This document shows positions 46,373 through 55,296 of a stretch of 64,000 nucleotides of DNA, one piece after another. The notes under the pieces are model-generated. The model was not told where the DNA came from. It ran no database searches and saw only the letters and a program-made list of their open reading frames with translations. Made by a program: the position numbers and the translations under genes. The first letter of the stretch is position 1. Every line of letters begins with the position of its first letter. The stretch is from assembly GCA_905182175.1 (NCBI GenBank), contig CAJJAT010000014.1, positions 62,001 to 126,000 on the forward strand, read 5' to 3'. The DNA is from Flavobacteriales bacterium UBA1494. Its GTDB lineage: Bacteria > Bacteroidota > Bacteroidia > Flavobacteriales_E > Vicingaceae.

Positions 46373-46410
46373 GTTTAAAAAAAATGGCGTAAAGCAAAAG
46401 CTTTACGCCA
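46373..46410 (-). terminator. Intrinsic terminator of tRNA-Leu
   Basis: The stem TGGCGTAAAGC/GCTTTACGCCA is perfect, with a 4-base loop. On the minus strand it is followed by eight T. It starts 6 bases after the tRNA end and so ends the tRNA transcript upstream of tig. Confidence 0.9.
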
Positions 46411-46415
46411 CTAAG

Positions 46416-46500
46416 TGGTACGGATGGAGGGACTCGAACCCACACGCCGTGAAGCACCAGATCCTAAGTCTAGCATGTCTACCAATTTCATCACATCCGC
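46416..46500 (-). tRNA. tRNA-Leu (anticodon TAG)
   Basis: The minus strand folds as an 85-base class II tRNA. The acceptor arm begins GCGGATG, the anticodon loop is CTTAGGA (anticodon TAG, decoding CTA/CTN), there is a long variable arm around GGTGCTTCACGGCGTG, the T-loop is GTTCGAGTC, and the CCA end is encoded. The length and variable arm identify it as Leu. Confidence 0.94.
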
Positions 46501-46541
46501 ATTTCAATACAATAAGAACTTTACCCAATTAATTGGGGACT

Positions 46542-46549
46542 CAAAAATA
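46542..46549 (-). promoter_or_regulatory. Putative -7 box of tRNA-Leu
   Basis: On the minus strand TATTTTTG fits TAnnTTTG and lies 42 bases before the tRNA 5' end. No matching -33 TTG is found at the standard distance. Confidence 0.35.
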
Positions 46550-46783
46550 CTAAAATTTATAATAAATGAGAAAAACAATCTTGTTAAAAGAATCAAATTT
46601 ATAGCACTCCAAAACATTCAGGTTTTGACCTATCATTGGTGAGCTTTTCAAACTTAGAATTTGGAACGATTACCTCGAAAAAAAGCGCACTCTAAACGTC
46701 TCTTATTTTCTCCATTTTGAATCTTCAAAAGCAACAACAAATCAGTGTGACTTGTGTAATTTGGATTTTCAAATATTAGCACT

Positions 46784-47614
46784 ATGAAAATTGATCCAAA
46801 AGAGGTATCTCTAGGTAAATTACACAACACATTATTAGGATCTGTAGGCCCACGACCTATTGCCTTTGCAAGTACGATTGATAAAGACGGAAACAAAAAT
46901 TTGAGTCCGTTTAGTTTTTTCAACGTATTTAGTGCCAACCCTCCTATTGCTATTTTTTCGCCCGCTAAAAGCGGAAGAACCAATACCCAAAAAGACACTT
47001 ACAACAATGTAAAGGAAGTTGCTGAATGTGTCATTAACATCGTAAATTTCCCTATCGTGCAACAAATGAGCCTTTCTAGCACCGCTTATGGTCCAGAAGT
47101 TGATGAATTTGTAAAAGCTGGTTTAACAGCTATTCCATCAGAGACGGTGAAACCATTCAGAGTAAAAGAGTCTCCAGTTCAAATGGAATGCATTGTGAAA
47201 GAGGTGATAGAATTGGGCAACGAAGGTGGTGCAGGAAACTTGGTGATTTGTGAAATAAAATTAATTCACATTGATGATGCCATTTTGAACGAAGACGGCA
47301 TGATTGATCAACATAAAATAGATTTAGTTGGCAGAATGGGAGGCGATTATTATGTAAGAGCCAATGGAGAAGCATTATTTGAAGTTCCAAAACCGATTCG
47401 TCAAAAAGGAATTGGCGTAGACGCTTTGCCAGAAGCAATTAAAAATAGCGCTGTTTTAACCGGCAATGATTTAGGCATGTTAGGAAATGTTGAGGAATTA
47501 CCAACGATAAGCTCTACCAGCTTTTCAGAAAACTGGGAGAGTAAACAAAAAGCTGCTCAAGAATTATTGAAACATGCAAATGTTGAAGGAGCTTGGAAAG
47601 TATTGATAAAATAG
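46784..47614 (+). CDS. Flavin reductase family protein (FMN-binding split barrel)
   Basis: The 276-residue flavoprotein has the FMN-binding words GSVGPRPIAFASTIDKDGNK, LSPFSFFNVFSANPP and RTNTQKDTYNNV. It belongs to the flavin-reductase-like domain family, with a C-terminal extension of about 80 residues that is common in this branch. Family members reduce flavin with NAD(P)H or act as flavin-dependent oxidoreductases. The substrate is unknown. It stands alone in the opposite orientation to the porin gene. Confidence 0.88.
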   Translation: MKIDPKEVSLGKLHNTLLGSVGPRPIAFASTIDKDGNKNLSPFSFFNVFSANPPIAIFSPAKSGRTNTQKDTYNNVKEVAECVINIVNFPIVQQMSLSSTAYGPEVDEFVKAGLTAIPSETVKPFRVKESPVQMECIVKEVIELGNEGGAGNLVICEIKLIHIDDAILNEDGMIDQHKIDLVGRMGGDYYVRANGEALFEVPKPIRQKGIGVDALPEAIKNSAVLTGNDLGMLGNVEELPTISSTSFSENWESKQKAAQELLKHANVEGAWKVLIK

Positions 47615-47727
47615 AAAGTACGACGTTATTAGAAACAGGATAAATACAAACGGCGAAAGACTCAGAGAGAAAATGGATGTTCGAGTTACGGATTTACTTT
47701 TTTACGGAGTCTTTTGTGCTTTCAGAT

Positions 47728-48852
47728 TTAGATTTTAAAAGTTTTATCTATAAAAAATCCAATTGTAATCATTATTTCTAGCCTCTCATTTGTGACACTA
47801 CCATTTTCGATAAAGATGTCTTGATTGTTTCCAGTTGCTAAATAGCGACCTTCCAACCGAACGTAGCTGTTATCATTGGGTTTGCATTCTCCTCCTAACG
47901 TTATGCCATACAAACTTATACCTTCGTATACAGGGATAATAGAAAACCCAACGAAACCAGTTTGATATAATCCATTAATAAATCCATTTTCATCCTCTGA
48001 AAATTCCCCACGAGCAGTTACACTATATTTTGGTGTAAACTGATAACGAACTGTTAACAAACCAGCATACATGAGAGATGTCTTATCGGCATTACTCAAG
48101 TCAGTGTTCGTTTGTGTTCCTAAATCAAACCCAGCAGTTAAATATATTTTATCCTTCCAATTATGGTTCAGGTAAATATTGTTGTAAAACCGATATTGGT
48201 CAACCGCACTTGAATCGTCACTTTCTCTCCCGTACATGTTAGAATATGTGATGGATGTATTTTTTGAAAATTCTTTTTTCACCAGCACTCCTACTGATTT
48301 TGCGTCGTTATTGTCTACATGACGGTTGTAACCGTTTGCTACCCAAAATTCAAGATTCCAATTGTTTTTAGCCTCATAACTCAACTTTGCACCTGCTTGA
48401 TAAAACGGCTCATTGTAAGTTATAAAAGAGGTTTGGCCTAGCATGTTTTCTTTGGGAAGAAAACTCTCTGTCCCTATATGAGTTGCAAAAAAACCCATAT
48501 CTAACCATAAACCATCTAACAATTTAAACCCTGCATTTGCTTCTTGTAGGTTGTTAAAGTTACTACTCCATGTCGCTTGAGGAATATCTCCGTCGTGATA
48601 AATGAAATTTCCACGAATATTCTTACCAGTGTAATGTAACCCGATTTGGGCAACATTAACGCCAAAGGTATTATCTCTTGCCCCAGCGGTAGTATAAGGC
48701 TGAAACGTTTGCTGATTTAAGTCATTGCTAAAAGAAGACATGTAACTATCTACATAAGCTGATATTTTTAATTGACTTGTGTCTTTTTTTTGCGCCTGAA
48801 TTGAAATTGAAACAATAAGAAACAAGCTACTAATCACTACTTTTAGATACAT
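47728..48852 (-). CDS. Outer-membrane beta-barrel porin (OmpL/bbp2-like)
   Basis: The product is about 374 residues. The ATG at 48852 yields a signal peptide (MYLKVVISSLFLIVSISIQA). The rest consists of alternating beta strands ending in a terminal aromatic-rich strand (ITIGFFIDKTF). The words ISAYVDSYMSSF, DGLWLDMGFFATHIG and WNLEFWVANGYNRH are typical of the putative beta-barrel porin-2 family of Bacteroidota. The channel substrate is not known. Confidence 0.8.
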   Translation of the reverse strand: MYLKVVISSLFLIVSISIQAQKKDTSQLKISAYVDSYMSSFSNDLNQQTFQPYTTAGARDNTFGVNVAQIGLHYTGKNIRGNFIYHDGDIPQATWSSNFNNLQEANAGFKLLDGLWLDMGFFATHIGTESFLPKENMLGQTSFITYNEPFYQAGAKLSYEAKNNWNLEFWVANGYNRHVDNNDAKSVGVLVKKEFSKNTSITYSNMYGRESDDSSAVDQYRFYNNIYLNHNWKDKIYLTAGFDLGTQTNTDLSNADKTSLMYAGLLTVRYQFTPKYSVTARGEFSEDENGFINGLYQTGFVGFSIIPVYEGISLYGITLGGECKPNDNSYVRLEGRYLATGNNQDIFIENGSVTNERLEIMITIGFFIDKTFKI

Positions 48853-49059
48853 CTTGCTGGGTTTAATTTTACTCTTCCAAAGTAGCCAATATTTTAAACT
48901 ACTCAAAATAGAGTTCTCAAAATGAACACAATTTGAGTATTGCGTAAACTTTTTGTTGACAAAAGGCAGAAGTTAATTCCAAAATTTTTGGTGGCTTAGG
49001 TTCCAGAATCAACCGAGCAGCGCTTTTAACTCTCGCAGAGTCTTATTGTTTTACTTTAG

Positions 49060-50730
49060 ATGATGAAATTTCTACTACCTTTCCTTTTATTTACACTTAG
49101 CTTTTACCTAAACGCCCAGCACCAGGCATATTTAGACATTGGCAATGTTAGGGCGTTGGTTAGTTCAGATGGATTGCTTTTTCAAGATACTACTAATCGT
49201 GCAAATTTTGAAGTACCCAAAGGAGATAGCGTTCATACCATTTCCCTCTCAACACTTTGGATGACCTCCATACATCAAAGGAATGGCTTTCCTCATTACT
49301 CGTTCGGTTATGATGCTTATGGCTATGGTCGTTTTGATGTACAAGACTTGTTCAAGACCGGACCTGTTGATGTTGTCCATCAAAAAAGAGATACAAGCAA
49401 AAAGTTTCAACGATTATGGAAAATAAACAAAACTGAGATTGACCGACATATTCAAAATTGGAGCAGTCAAACTTATCAAGCAGATTCTTCAATTTTAAAT
49501 TGGCCTGGAAATGGGAATGCGAACACATCCAAAACATTAGCCCCTTTTGAAGATTTAGATGGCGATAGCATCTACGAACCCAACAGCGGCGAGTTCCCAA
49601 TAATTAAAGGCGACCAAGCAATCTTCCTGATGATCAATAATTTTAAAAACAATTCTGCTGATACTGGATACACATACATCAGAGACCCCAACCAACCTTG
49701 GCTTGTAGTAGACTCATTTGCATCAGAAACTTTCGGGTATACACAAACTGAGATTCATTATATGATCTATGCCCACAATTCAAGTCAAACTCACATTGCG
49801 AATACAGTTTTTATGAATTTAAAACTTTTTAACCGTTCTAATAAAGGTGAAGATGACTTAAAAGATTTTAAATTTTCTATTTTAACAGAATTCACCTATG
49901 GTAACAATGGCCTGCACTTTATTGGAACAGACACTACAAAGCAACTCTACTTTGGGTACAATAGCGGGCTAGTGTCTGACAGTACAGGGGCGCCACACAC
50001 CTATAGAGCTCAAGGAATGAAGCTATTGTCTAACTCCTTAACACAAACAATGCAAGTTCCCGTCGATAACAGAACAGTCCCTGTTTTTGAGCTTCCAATA
50101 CGTGTTGCGAATTTCCAAAAAAACACATGGCACAATGGTCGTAGGTTGCGCAGTGGAGGCAACGGATTTAACACCTGTATCGATACTTCAACAACTCCAA
50201 TATTTATGTTTCCAGGTGACTTGGCAGCCCCAAGAGATAGTTCACATTGGTCTGAACTCTACCCTTGCTATAAAGATAGTTCCATAAAAAACACCCCCGG
50301 TATAAGGAGAATTATTGGAACTCCAAACGTGTCCTCTCAATTCAACCACGGCTCCAGTTTAGAACTAAACTACGCCTATGTATTTGCACAAGACACAGGT
50401 GGAGTTGTCGCTTCTATAACTACTTTGCAAGTCGCTGCAGACTCCGTTCAAGCGTTTTATGATAGAGAAAGAATTGTTGGAATTTCAGAGAATAAAATTG
50501 AAAGTCAATTGGACTTTACCATTTATCCAAATCCTGCAAGTGAGTCGATCTCAATTAAAACTGATCTGATCAATTTTGAGGTTGAGATTATTAACCTGAA
50601 AGGGCAAACCATTCAACGTTTAAAAAATTCGAAAAACATAGATGTTTCTCCTCTTCATCAAGGAGTATACTTTGTGCGAATTCGGAATGAGTCGAGCATT
50701 GGTGTTCGTCGATTAGTTATTGCAAAGTAG
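49060..50730 (+). CDS. Secreted protein with T9SS type A sorting domain
   Basis: The 556-residue protein has an N-terminal signal peptide (ending LNAQ) and a C-terminal T9SS domain of about 80 residues (FTIYPNPASESISIKTD, then DVSPLHQGVYFVRI). The middle contains FEDLDGDSIYEPNSGEFPII, an aspartate-rich, calcium-binding-type segment found in a family of Bacteroidota surface proteins of unknown role. Two ATGs are adjacent at the start (49060, 49063). A MITE-like copy follows 23 bases after the stop. Confidence 0.8.
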   Translation: MMKFLLPFLLFTLSFYLNAQHQAYLDIGNVRALVSSDGLLFQDTTNRANFEVPKGDSVHTISLSTLWMTSIHQRNGFPHYSFGYDAYGYGRFDVQDLFKTGPVDVVHQKRDTSKKFQRLWKINKTEIDRHIQNWSSQTYQADSSILNWPGNGNANTSKTLAPFEDLDGDSIYEPNSGEFPIIKGDQAIFLMINNFKNNSADTGYTYIRDPNQPWLVVDSFASETFGYTQTEIHYMIYAHNSSQTHIANTVFMNLKLFNRSNKGEDDLKDFKFSILTEFTYGNNGLHFIGTDTTKQLYFGYNSGLVSDSTGAPHTYRAQGMKLLSNSLTQTMQVPVDNRTVPVFELPIRVANFQKNTWHNGRRLRSGGNGFNTCIDTSTTPIFMFPGDLAAPRDSSHWSELYPCYKDSSIKNTPGIRRIIGTPNVSSQFNHGSSLELNYAYVFAQDTGGVVASITTLQVAADSVQAFYDRERIVGISENKIESQLDFTIYPNPASESISIKTDLINFEVEIINLKGQTIQRLKNSKNIDVSPLHQGVYFVRIRNESSIGVRRLVIAK

Positions 50731-50753
50731 ATTTTATTCCCTATAGAGTATTG

Positions 50754-50889
50754 ATACCGATACAGTCGTCTAATGTCGCACACTTCGTTACTCATTTGCT
50801 CGTTATCTAAGAATTCGGCATTTACCAATTCTGAGTTTTAAAATAGTTGATTTTGCGCTAGTATGCAGCAGTATCAATCTTAATTGGTA
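50754..50889 (-). mobile_element. MITE-like 137-bp element, copy 2 (inverted)
   Basis: Its reverse complement aligns end to end with 30707-30843, with shared blocks ATACCAATTAAG, CTGCTGCATAC, ATAACGAGCAAA, GAAGTGTGCGACATTAG and ATCGGTAT. It is 136 bases long against 137, with similar terminal inverted repeats. Equal length at different sites points to mobilisation as a unit by a transposase supplied elsewhere. Confidence 0.75.
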
Positions 50890-50914
50890 TAACTTTTAAG
50901 AGGTATCGTAAAAC

Positions 50915-50950
50915 AAAAACTCCCACCAAGCAGACAGGCGGGAGTTTTAA
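50915..50950. terminator. Intrinsic terminator between T9SS gene and leuS
   Basis: AAAACTCCCACC pairs with GGCGGGAGTTTT around a 9-base loop (one mismatch), with A and T runs on both sides. It can end transcripts from the T9SS gene. Confidence 0.65.
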
Positions 50951-51075
50951 ATTTTACCATGGGTTAGCTGAATGTTTAAAGAACGATCCATGGTGGTTAT
51001 TTTGCTTAACTAAAACAACAAGACAAATGTGCAGCGAGTTAAGGCGTTCATCAATACCCAGAAACAGGTATATTC

Positions 51076-51216
51076 TTATATGTAGCCATGATCCATTGCA
51101 TATTTCACCAACCCAACTGAGTTCTTGCAATCGGTTTTACTTAATAAGTTTCTTCTGTGTGCTTCGTCAGTATGTTTAGAAATAAAAAGCTTGTCGGCAA
51201 TTTCTTGAGAGTTCAA
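51076..51216 (-). pseudogene. Remnant of a LuxR/NarL-type DNA-binding domain
   Basis: On the minus strand 46 codons read LNSQEIADKLFISKHTDEAH, then RRNLLSKTDCKNSVGLVKYA, and end at TAA 51076. This is the C-terminal HTH of NarL/FixJ response regulators. Stops precede it immediately and no receiver domain is found, so it is a gene fragment. The rest of 50950-51487 shows nothing else recognisable. Confidence 0.7.
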
Positions 51217-51487
51217 TTATTAGTTTTTAATCTATTCAAAATATCAAATAACAGGAGTTAATTAGACTCATCAAACTCTTAATGAGACTACTTATTTTTC
51301 TTAAAGACCTAACTCTTCATTTCTAGTTATTTATAAAAAAAATATTTATTACACCGTCTTAAGTCGTCCATTCGTAGCTTCTCCTTCCGATTTTAACATG
51401 GTTCACGGTGCACTATTTATTCTGCATTATACCTTTTGTCTTTCCACATTACCTATGCGTAATTTCGCAAACCAATTGGAAGAAAAT

Positions 51488-54412
51488 ATGGATTATAATT
51501 TCTCAGAAATAGAAAAAAGATGGCAAGCGTATTGGCAACAAAATCAAACCTTTGCTGCTGCTGAAAAAAGTGACAAGCCGAAGTATTATGTTTTGGACAT
51601 GTTCCCTTACCCATCAGGAGCTGGACTGCACGTCGGTCATCCACTAGGTTACATTGCTTCAGATATTTATTCTCGCTACAAACGTCATTTAGGCTTCAAT
51701 GTTTTGCACCCAATGGGATACGATTCTTTTGGTTTACCCGCTGAGCAATACGCCATTCAAACTGGTCAACATCCAAAAATCACAACAGAAGCAAACATTT
51801 CTACTTACCGCAGACAGTTGGATCAAATTGGATTTTCCTTTGATTGGAGCAGAGAAGTTAGAACATCAACCCCAGAGTATTACAAATGGACGCAATGGAT
51901 TTTTGTTCAGCTGTTTAATTCTTGGTACAACAAAGCAAGCAATAAAGCAGAGGATTTAGAAACGTTGATAGCTCATTTTGAAGCAAACGGAACGTTTTAT
52001 TTAAAAGCACATACCGATTCGGAATTTGATTTTTCTGCTGCAGATTGGAAAAAATATTCTGAGAAAGAACAAGCAGCTGTTTTAATGGATTACCGCATGG
52101 CGTTTTTGGCTGATTCTTTTGTGAATTGGTGCCCTGCCTTGGGAACTGTTTTAGCAAATGACGAAATTAAAGATGGCCTTTCTGAAAGAGGTGGGCATCC
52201 TGTTGAGCAAAAGAAAATGCAACAATGGAGCATGCGAATTACTGCTTATGCACAGCGCTTGTTGGACGGTTTAGAGAAAATTGATTGGACGGATGCAATC
52301 AAAGAAATTCAACGCAACTGGATTGGAAAATCGAAAGGAGCTTCCATCTCTTTTGATGTAGAAAGTTCAGAAAAGAAAATAGAAGTATTTACCACCAGAC
52401 CTGATACTGTTTTTGGAGTTTCGTTCATGGTAATCGCACCTGAACATGAGTATGTTTCTGAATTAACCACCGAAGCTCAGAAAGAAGAAATTGAAGCCTA
52501 TGTAAAATATGCTGCCTCTCGTACTGAAAGAGAGAGACAAACTGAAGTAAAAAAGATTACTGGAGCATTTACCGGCTCTTATGCTGTTCATCCGTTTAAC
52601 GGAAAGCAAATTCCAATTTGGATTGGTGACTACGTTTTAGCAGGTTATGGAACAGGCGCTGTTATGGCAGTTCCTTCCGGCGATCAAAGAGATTGGGATT
52701 TTGCAAAGCATTTCAATTTAGAAATTCCCGCAGTTATTGAAGGACAAAATGTAAACGACGGTGCAGATGATAACAAAAGTGGAATAATTTGCAATTCGGA
52801 TTTTTTAAATGGCTTACCAGTTAAAAAAGCGATTGGCGCGGCCATTAAAGCCATTCAAGAAAAAGGCATTGGAAAAGGGCAAACGAACTACCGTTTAAGA
52901 GATGCTGTTTTTAGCAGACAACGATATTGGGGAGAACCTATTCCTATCTATTTTGAAGACGGAATTGCGAAAACAGTACCAGAAAATGAATTGCCTTTAA
53001 CCCTACCTGAAGTAGATAAATACTTGCCTACCGAAGATGGCGAACCACCATTGGCAAGAGCAAAAGATTGGAGCTACAAAGGCAATCCGTTAGAAGCTTC
53101 AACAATGCCTGGATGGGCCGGCAGTTCATGGTATTTATACCGCTACATGGACAAACTAAGGGAAGGTGATTTTGCCTCAAAAGAAAGTTTATACTATTGG
53201 AAAAACGTTGACCTTTATTTTGGTGGAGCAGAGCATGCAACCGGGCATTTACTCTACTCTCGTTTTTGGACAAAATTTTTAAACGATAAAGGCTTTCTTT
53301 CAATTGACGAGCCATTCAAAAAGTTGATTAACCAAGGAATGATTCTTGGAAATTCTAAGTTTGTATATCGATCTATTTTAACAACAACTTGGACAAATAA
53401 AGAAGAAAAAGAAGTTGAGAAACAACATTCTATTTATTTATCGAAAAGCATTTCTGAGCGATTTGTAAAAGACGAATCTACCCCAGACGATTTAATTGAA
53501 CTAACAAAGGCAGTTGAAGAAGCAAAAAGAACTGTTTACACAAGTGAGAACCTTCTTTGGAAGGAATCTGAATTGTCTCACAAAATAGCAGCTGTTAATA
53601 TTGATATTTCTATGGTTGAAGGAGTTGAATTAGACACAGATAAATTCAAGACGGCCAACAATGGTAAAGAAAGTACAGCACACTTTGTGTTAGATGAAGG
53701 CAAATACATCTGCGGTTCTGAGGTGGAGAAGATGTCCAAGTCTAAATTCAACGTTGTAAACCCTGATCGCATTGTTGAGAGATATGGAGCAGACACTTTG
53801 CGTTTGTATGAAATGTTTTTAGGGCCACTAGAACAGGCTAAACCTTGGGATATGGAAGGCATTGAAGGGGTTCATCGTTTTCTGAAAAAGTTCTGGAGAC
53901 TGTTTCATAACAAAGAGAACAGCTTTATAGTATCAGAAGAAAAAGCAACCAAAGAAGAGTTAAAAACGCTTCACAAAACAATCAAAAAAATTACGGAAGA
54001 CATTGAACGTTTCTCCTTTAACACGGGAGTTTCTGCCTTTATGATTTGCACAAACGAATTGACTGATTTAAAATGCCATAAAAAGGAAATTTTAGAACAG
54101 CTCGTTATTTTAATTGAACCTTACGCTCCCCACATTGCAGAAGAGCTGTGGAACAAGATGGGATATCAAACTTCTATTTCAACAGCTAATTTTCCAAAAT
54201 TTGAGAAGAGTCATTTAATAGAATCTTCTCACAAGTACCCTGTTTCATTTAACGGTAAGATGAGGTTTACGATTGAGCTGCCCCTAGATTTAAGTAAAGA
54301 CGAAATTGAAAAAACAGTCCTAGAAAGCGAAGATGCAGCAAAGTGGTTAGAAGAAAAGACTCCAAAAAAGGTAATTGTTGTGCCAGGCAGAATTGTTAAC
54401 ATTGTAGTTTAA
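51488..54412 (+). CDS. leuS: Leucyl-tRNA synthetase
   Basis: The 974-residue class I synthetase has the HIGH-type motif PYPSGAGLHVGHP, the CP1 editing domain (TTRPDTVFGVSFMV), WAGSSWYLYRYMD, and KMSKS in VEKMSKSKFNVV. It is about 110 residues longer than E. coli LeuS. The extra residues are an insertion after the HIGH region (around AEDLETLIAHFEANG) and another before KMSKS, both normal for Bacteroidota. ATG 51488 is chosen (MDYNFSEIEKRWQAYW). An upstream frame adding 30 residues is not family-like. Confidence 0.96.
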   Translation: MDYNFSEIEKRWQAYWQQNQTFAAAEKSDKPKYYVLDMFPYPSGAGLHVGHPLGYIASDIYSRYKRHLGFNVLHPMGYDSFGLPAEQYAIQTGQHPKITTEANISTYRRQLDQIGFSFDWSREVRTSTPEYYKWTQWIFVQLFNSWYNKASNKAEDLETLIAHFEANGTFYLKAHTDSEFDFSAADWKKYSEKEQAAVLMDYRMAFLADSFVNWCPALGTVLANDEIKDGLSERGGHPVEQKKMQQWSMRITAYAQRLLDGLEKIDWTDAIKEIQRNWIGKSKGASISFDVESSEKKIEVFTTRPDTVFGVSFMVIAPEHEYVSELTTEAQKEEIEAYVKYAASRTERERQTEVKKITGAFTGSYAVHPFNGKQIPIWIGDYVLAGYGTGAVMAVPSGDQRDWDFAKHFNLEIPAVIEGQNVNDGADDNKSGIICNSDFLNGLPVKKAIGAAIKAIQEKGIGKGQTNYRLRDAVFSRQRYWGEPIPIYFEDGIAKTVPENELPLTLPEVDKYLPTEDGEPPLARAKDWSYKGNPLEASTMPGWAGSSWYLYRYMDKLREGDFASKESLYYWKNVDLYFGGAEHATGHLLYSRFWTKFLNDKGFLSIDEPFKKLINQGMILGNSKFVYRSILTTTWTNKEEKEVEKQHSIYLSKSISERFVKDESTPDDLIELTKAVEEAKRTVYTSENLLWKESELSHKIAAVNIDISMVEGVELDTDKFKTANNGKESTAHFVLDEGKYICGSEVEKMSKSKFNVVNPDRIVERYGADTLRLYEMFLGPLEQAKPWDMEGIEGVHRFLKKFWRLFHNKENSFIVSEEKATKEELKTLHKTIKKITEDIERFSFNTGVSAFMICTNELTDLKCHKKEILEQLVILIEPYAPHIAEELWNKMGYQTSISTANFPKFEKSHLIESSHKYPVSFNGKMRFTIELPLDLSKDEIEKTVLESEDAAKWLEEKTPKKVIVVPGRIVNIVV

Positions 54413-54413
54413 T

Positions 54414-55099
54414 ATGAAATGTTTTGCTTTCGCTTCCCTTATCCTTATTTCCTCAGGATTCTGAAAATGAAATCCGAAAATTTGATTTAGGCATAAATGC
54501 TAAACGTAGCTTCTCCGATGTTTTAGCGAAAAGTAAAGGCACTTTATTATGCGAAGATTTTTCGCCACGAATAACCGGCCATCTTGGTTTAAGCCTAATG
54601 TATAATCCAAAACCTTTCTTATCAGTAAGAAGCGAATTCAATTCCTACATTAGAGGATACAAAATAAAAGATAAGGTGTTTTTTAACTCTCCAAGCCCAT
54701 CGAAAATTGAAACTGTTTTTAGTTTTGTGCATTTAGACATCGCTATTATTGCCAAATTTAAGCTTGCAATCGATGTTAAAAATGGGCATATTTTTTTTAA
54801 GAAGCTGAGTTTATTAAGGCATTGCAATTAGAGAATGAACAACCGTAAAGACACATGACGACTCGCCAAGATTACAAGCAACTGAGCAGGACTTCACCAT
54901 CGCAAATCCAAACTCAGATTTTTTAAGGAAACAAGACTATAGAATAACCGTTGAAGCTGGATTAGAGTTTAGAACGTTCGAGATAGCTCTGGTTTCGAAC
55001 GTTGGCTTAGCTAATATTTCAACTGTTCCCTCCAATGGATTCTATACTCAGAATAGATTGTTCAGAATTGATATTGTGGTGTTGCGCTACAATAAATAA
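54414..55099 (+). pseudogene. Decayed outer-membrane beta-barrel protein gene
   Basis: It starts 1 base after the leuS stop with a signal-peptide-like MKCFAFASLILISS. One frameshift leads into QDSENEIRKFDLGINAKRSF and RITGHLGLSLMYNPKPFLSV. After more damage near 54830, the frame resumes as DYRITVEAGLEFRTFEIALV, then NRLFRIDIVVLRYNK, and a stop at 55097. The pattern of amphipathic strands with a final aromatic strand fits an OM barrel of about 225 residues. At least two frameshifts make it non-functional as read. Confidence 0.65.
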
Positions 55100-55296
55100 A
55101 TTCAACGAAAAAAGTAGCAATTCCTTTTTCATTGTAACTAATAAGATATCAATTGTAAATAACTATTCCAAAGGCTTACTGCTGTTCCAAAACAGTGCTG
55201 TAATTTTGTTGTAAATACAATAACAACAGGTCCAATATCATCAAAAAATTATTTTTGTGGCATATTGGAAAACTTGCAACTGAAAAGAGATATAAA

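Noticed and set aside
50890-51487. Possible T-box or riboswitch upstream of leuS
   Set aside because: No antiterminator or specifier-like structure was found. The only hairpin fits a terminator of the preceding gene, and a LuxR fragment occupies part of the region.
54424-54831. Stand-alone 135-codon gene after leuS
   Set aside because: It is one frame of a longer decayed barrel gene whose signal peptide and C-terminal strands lie in other frames.
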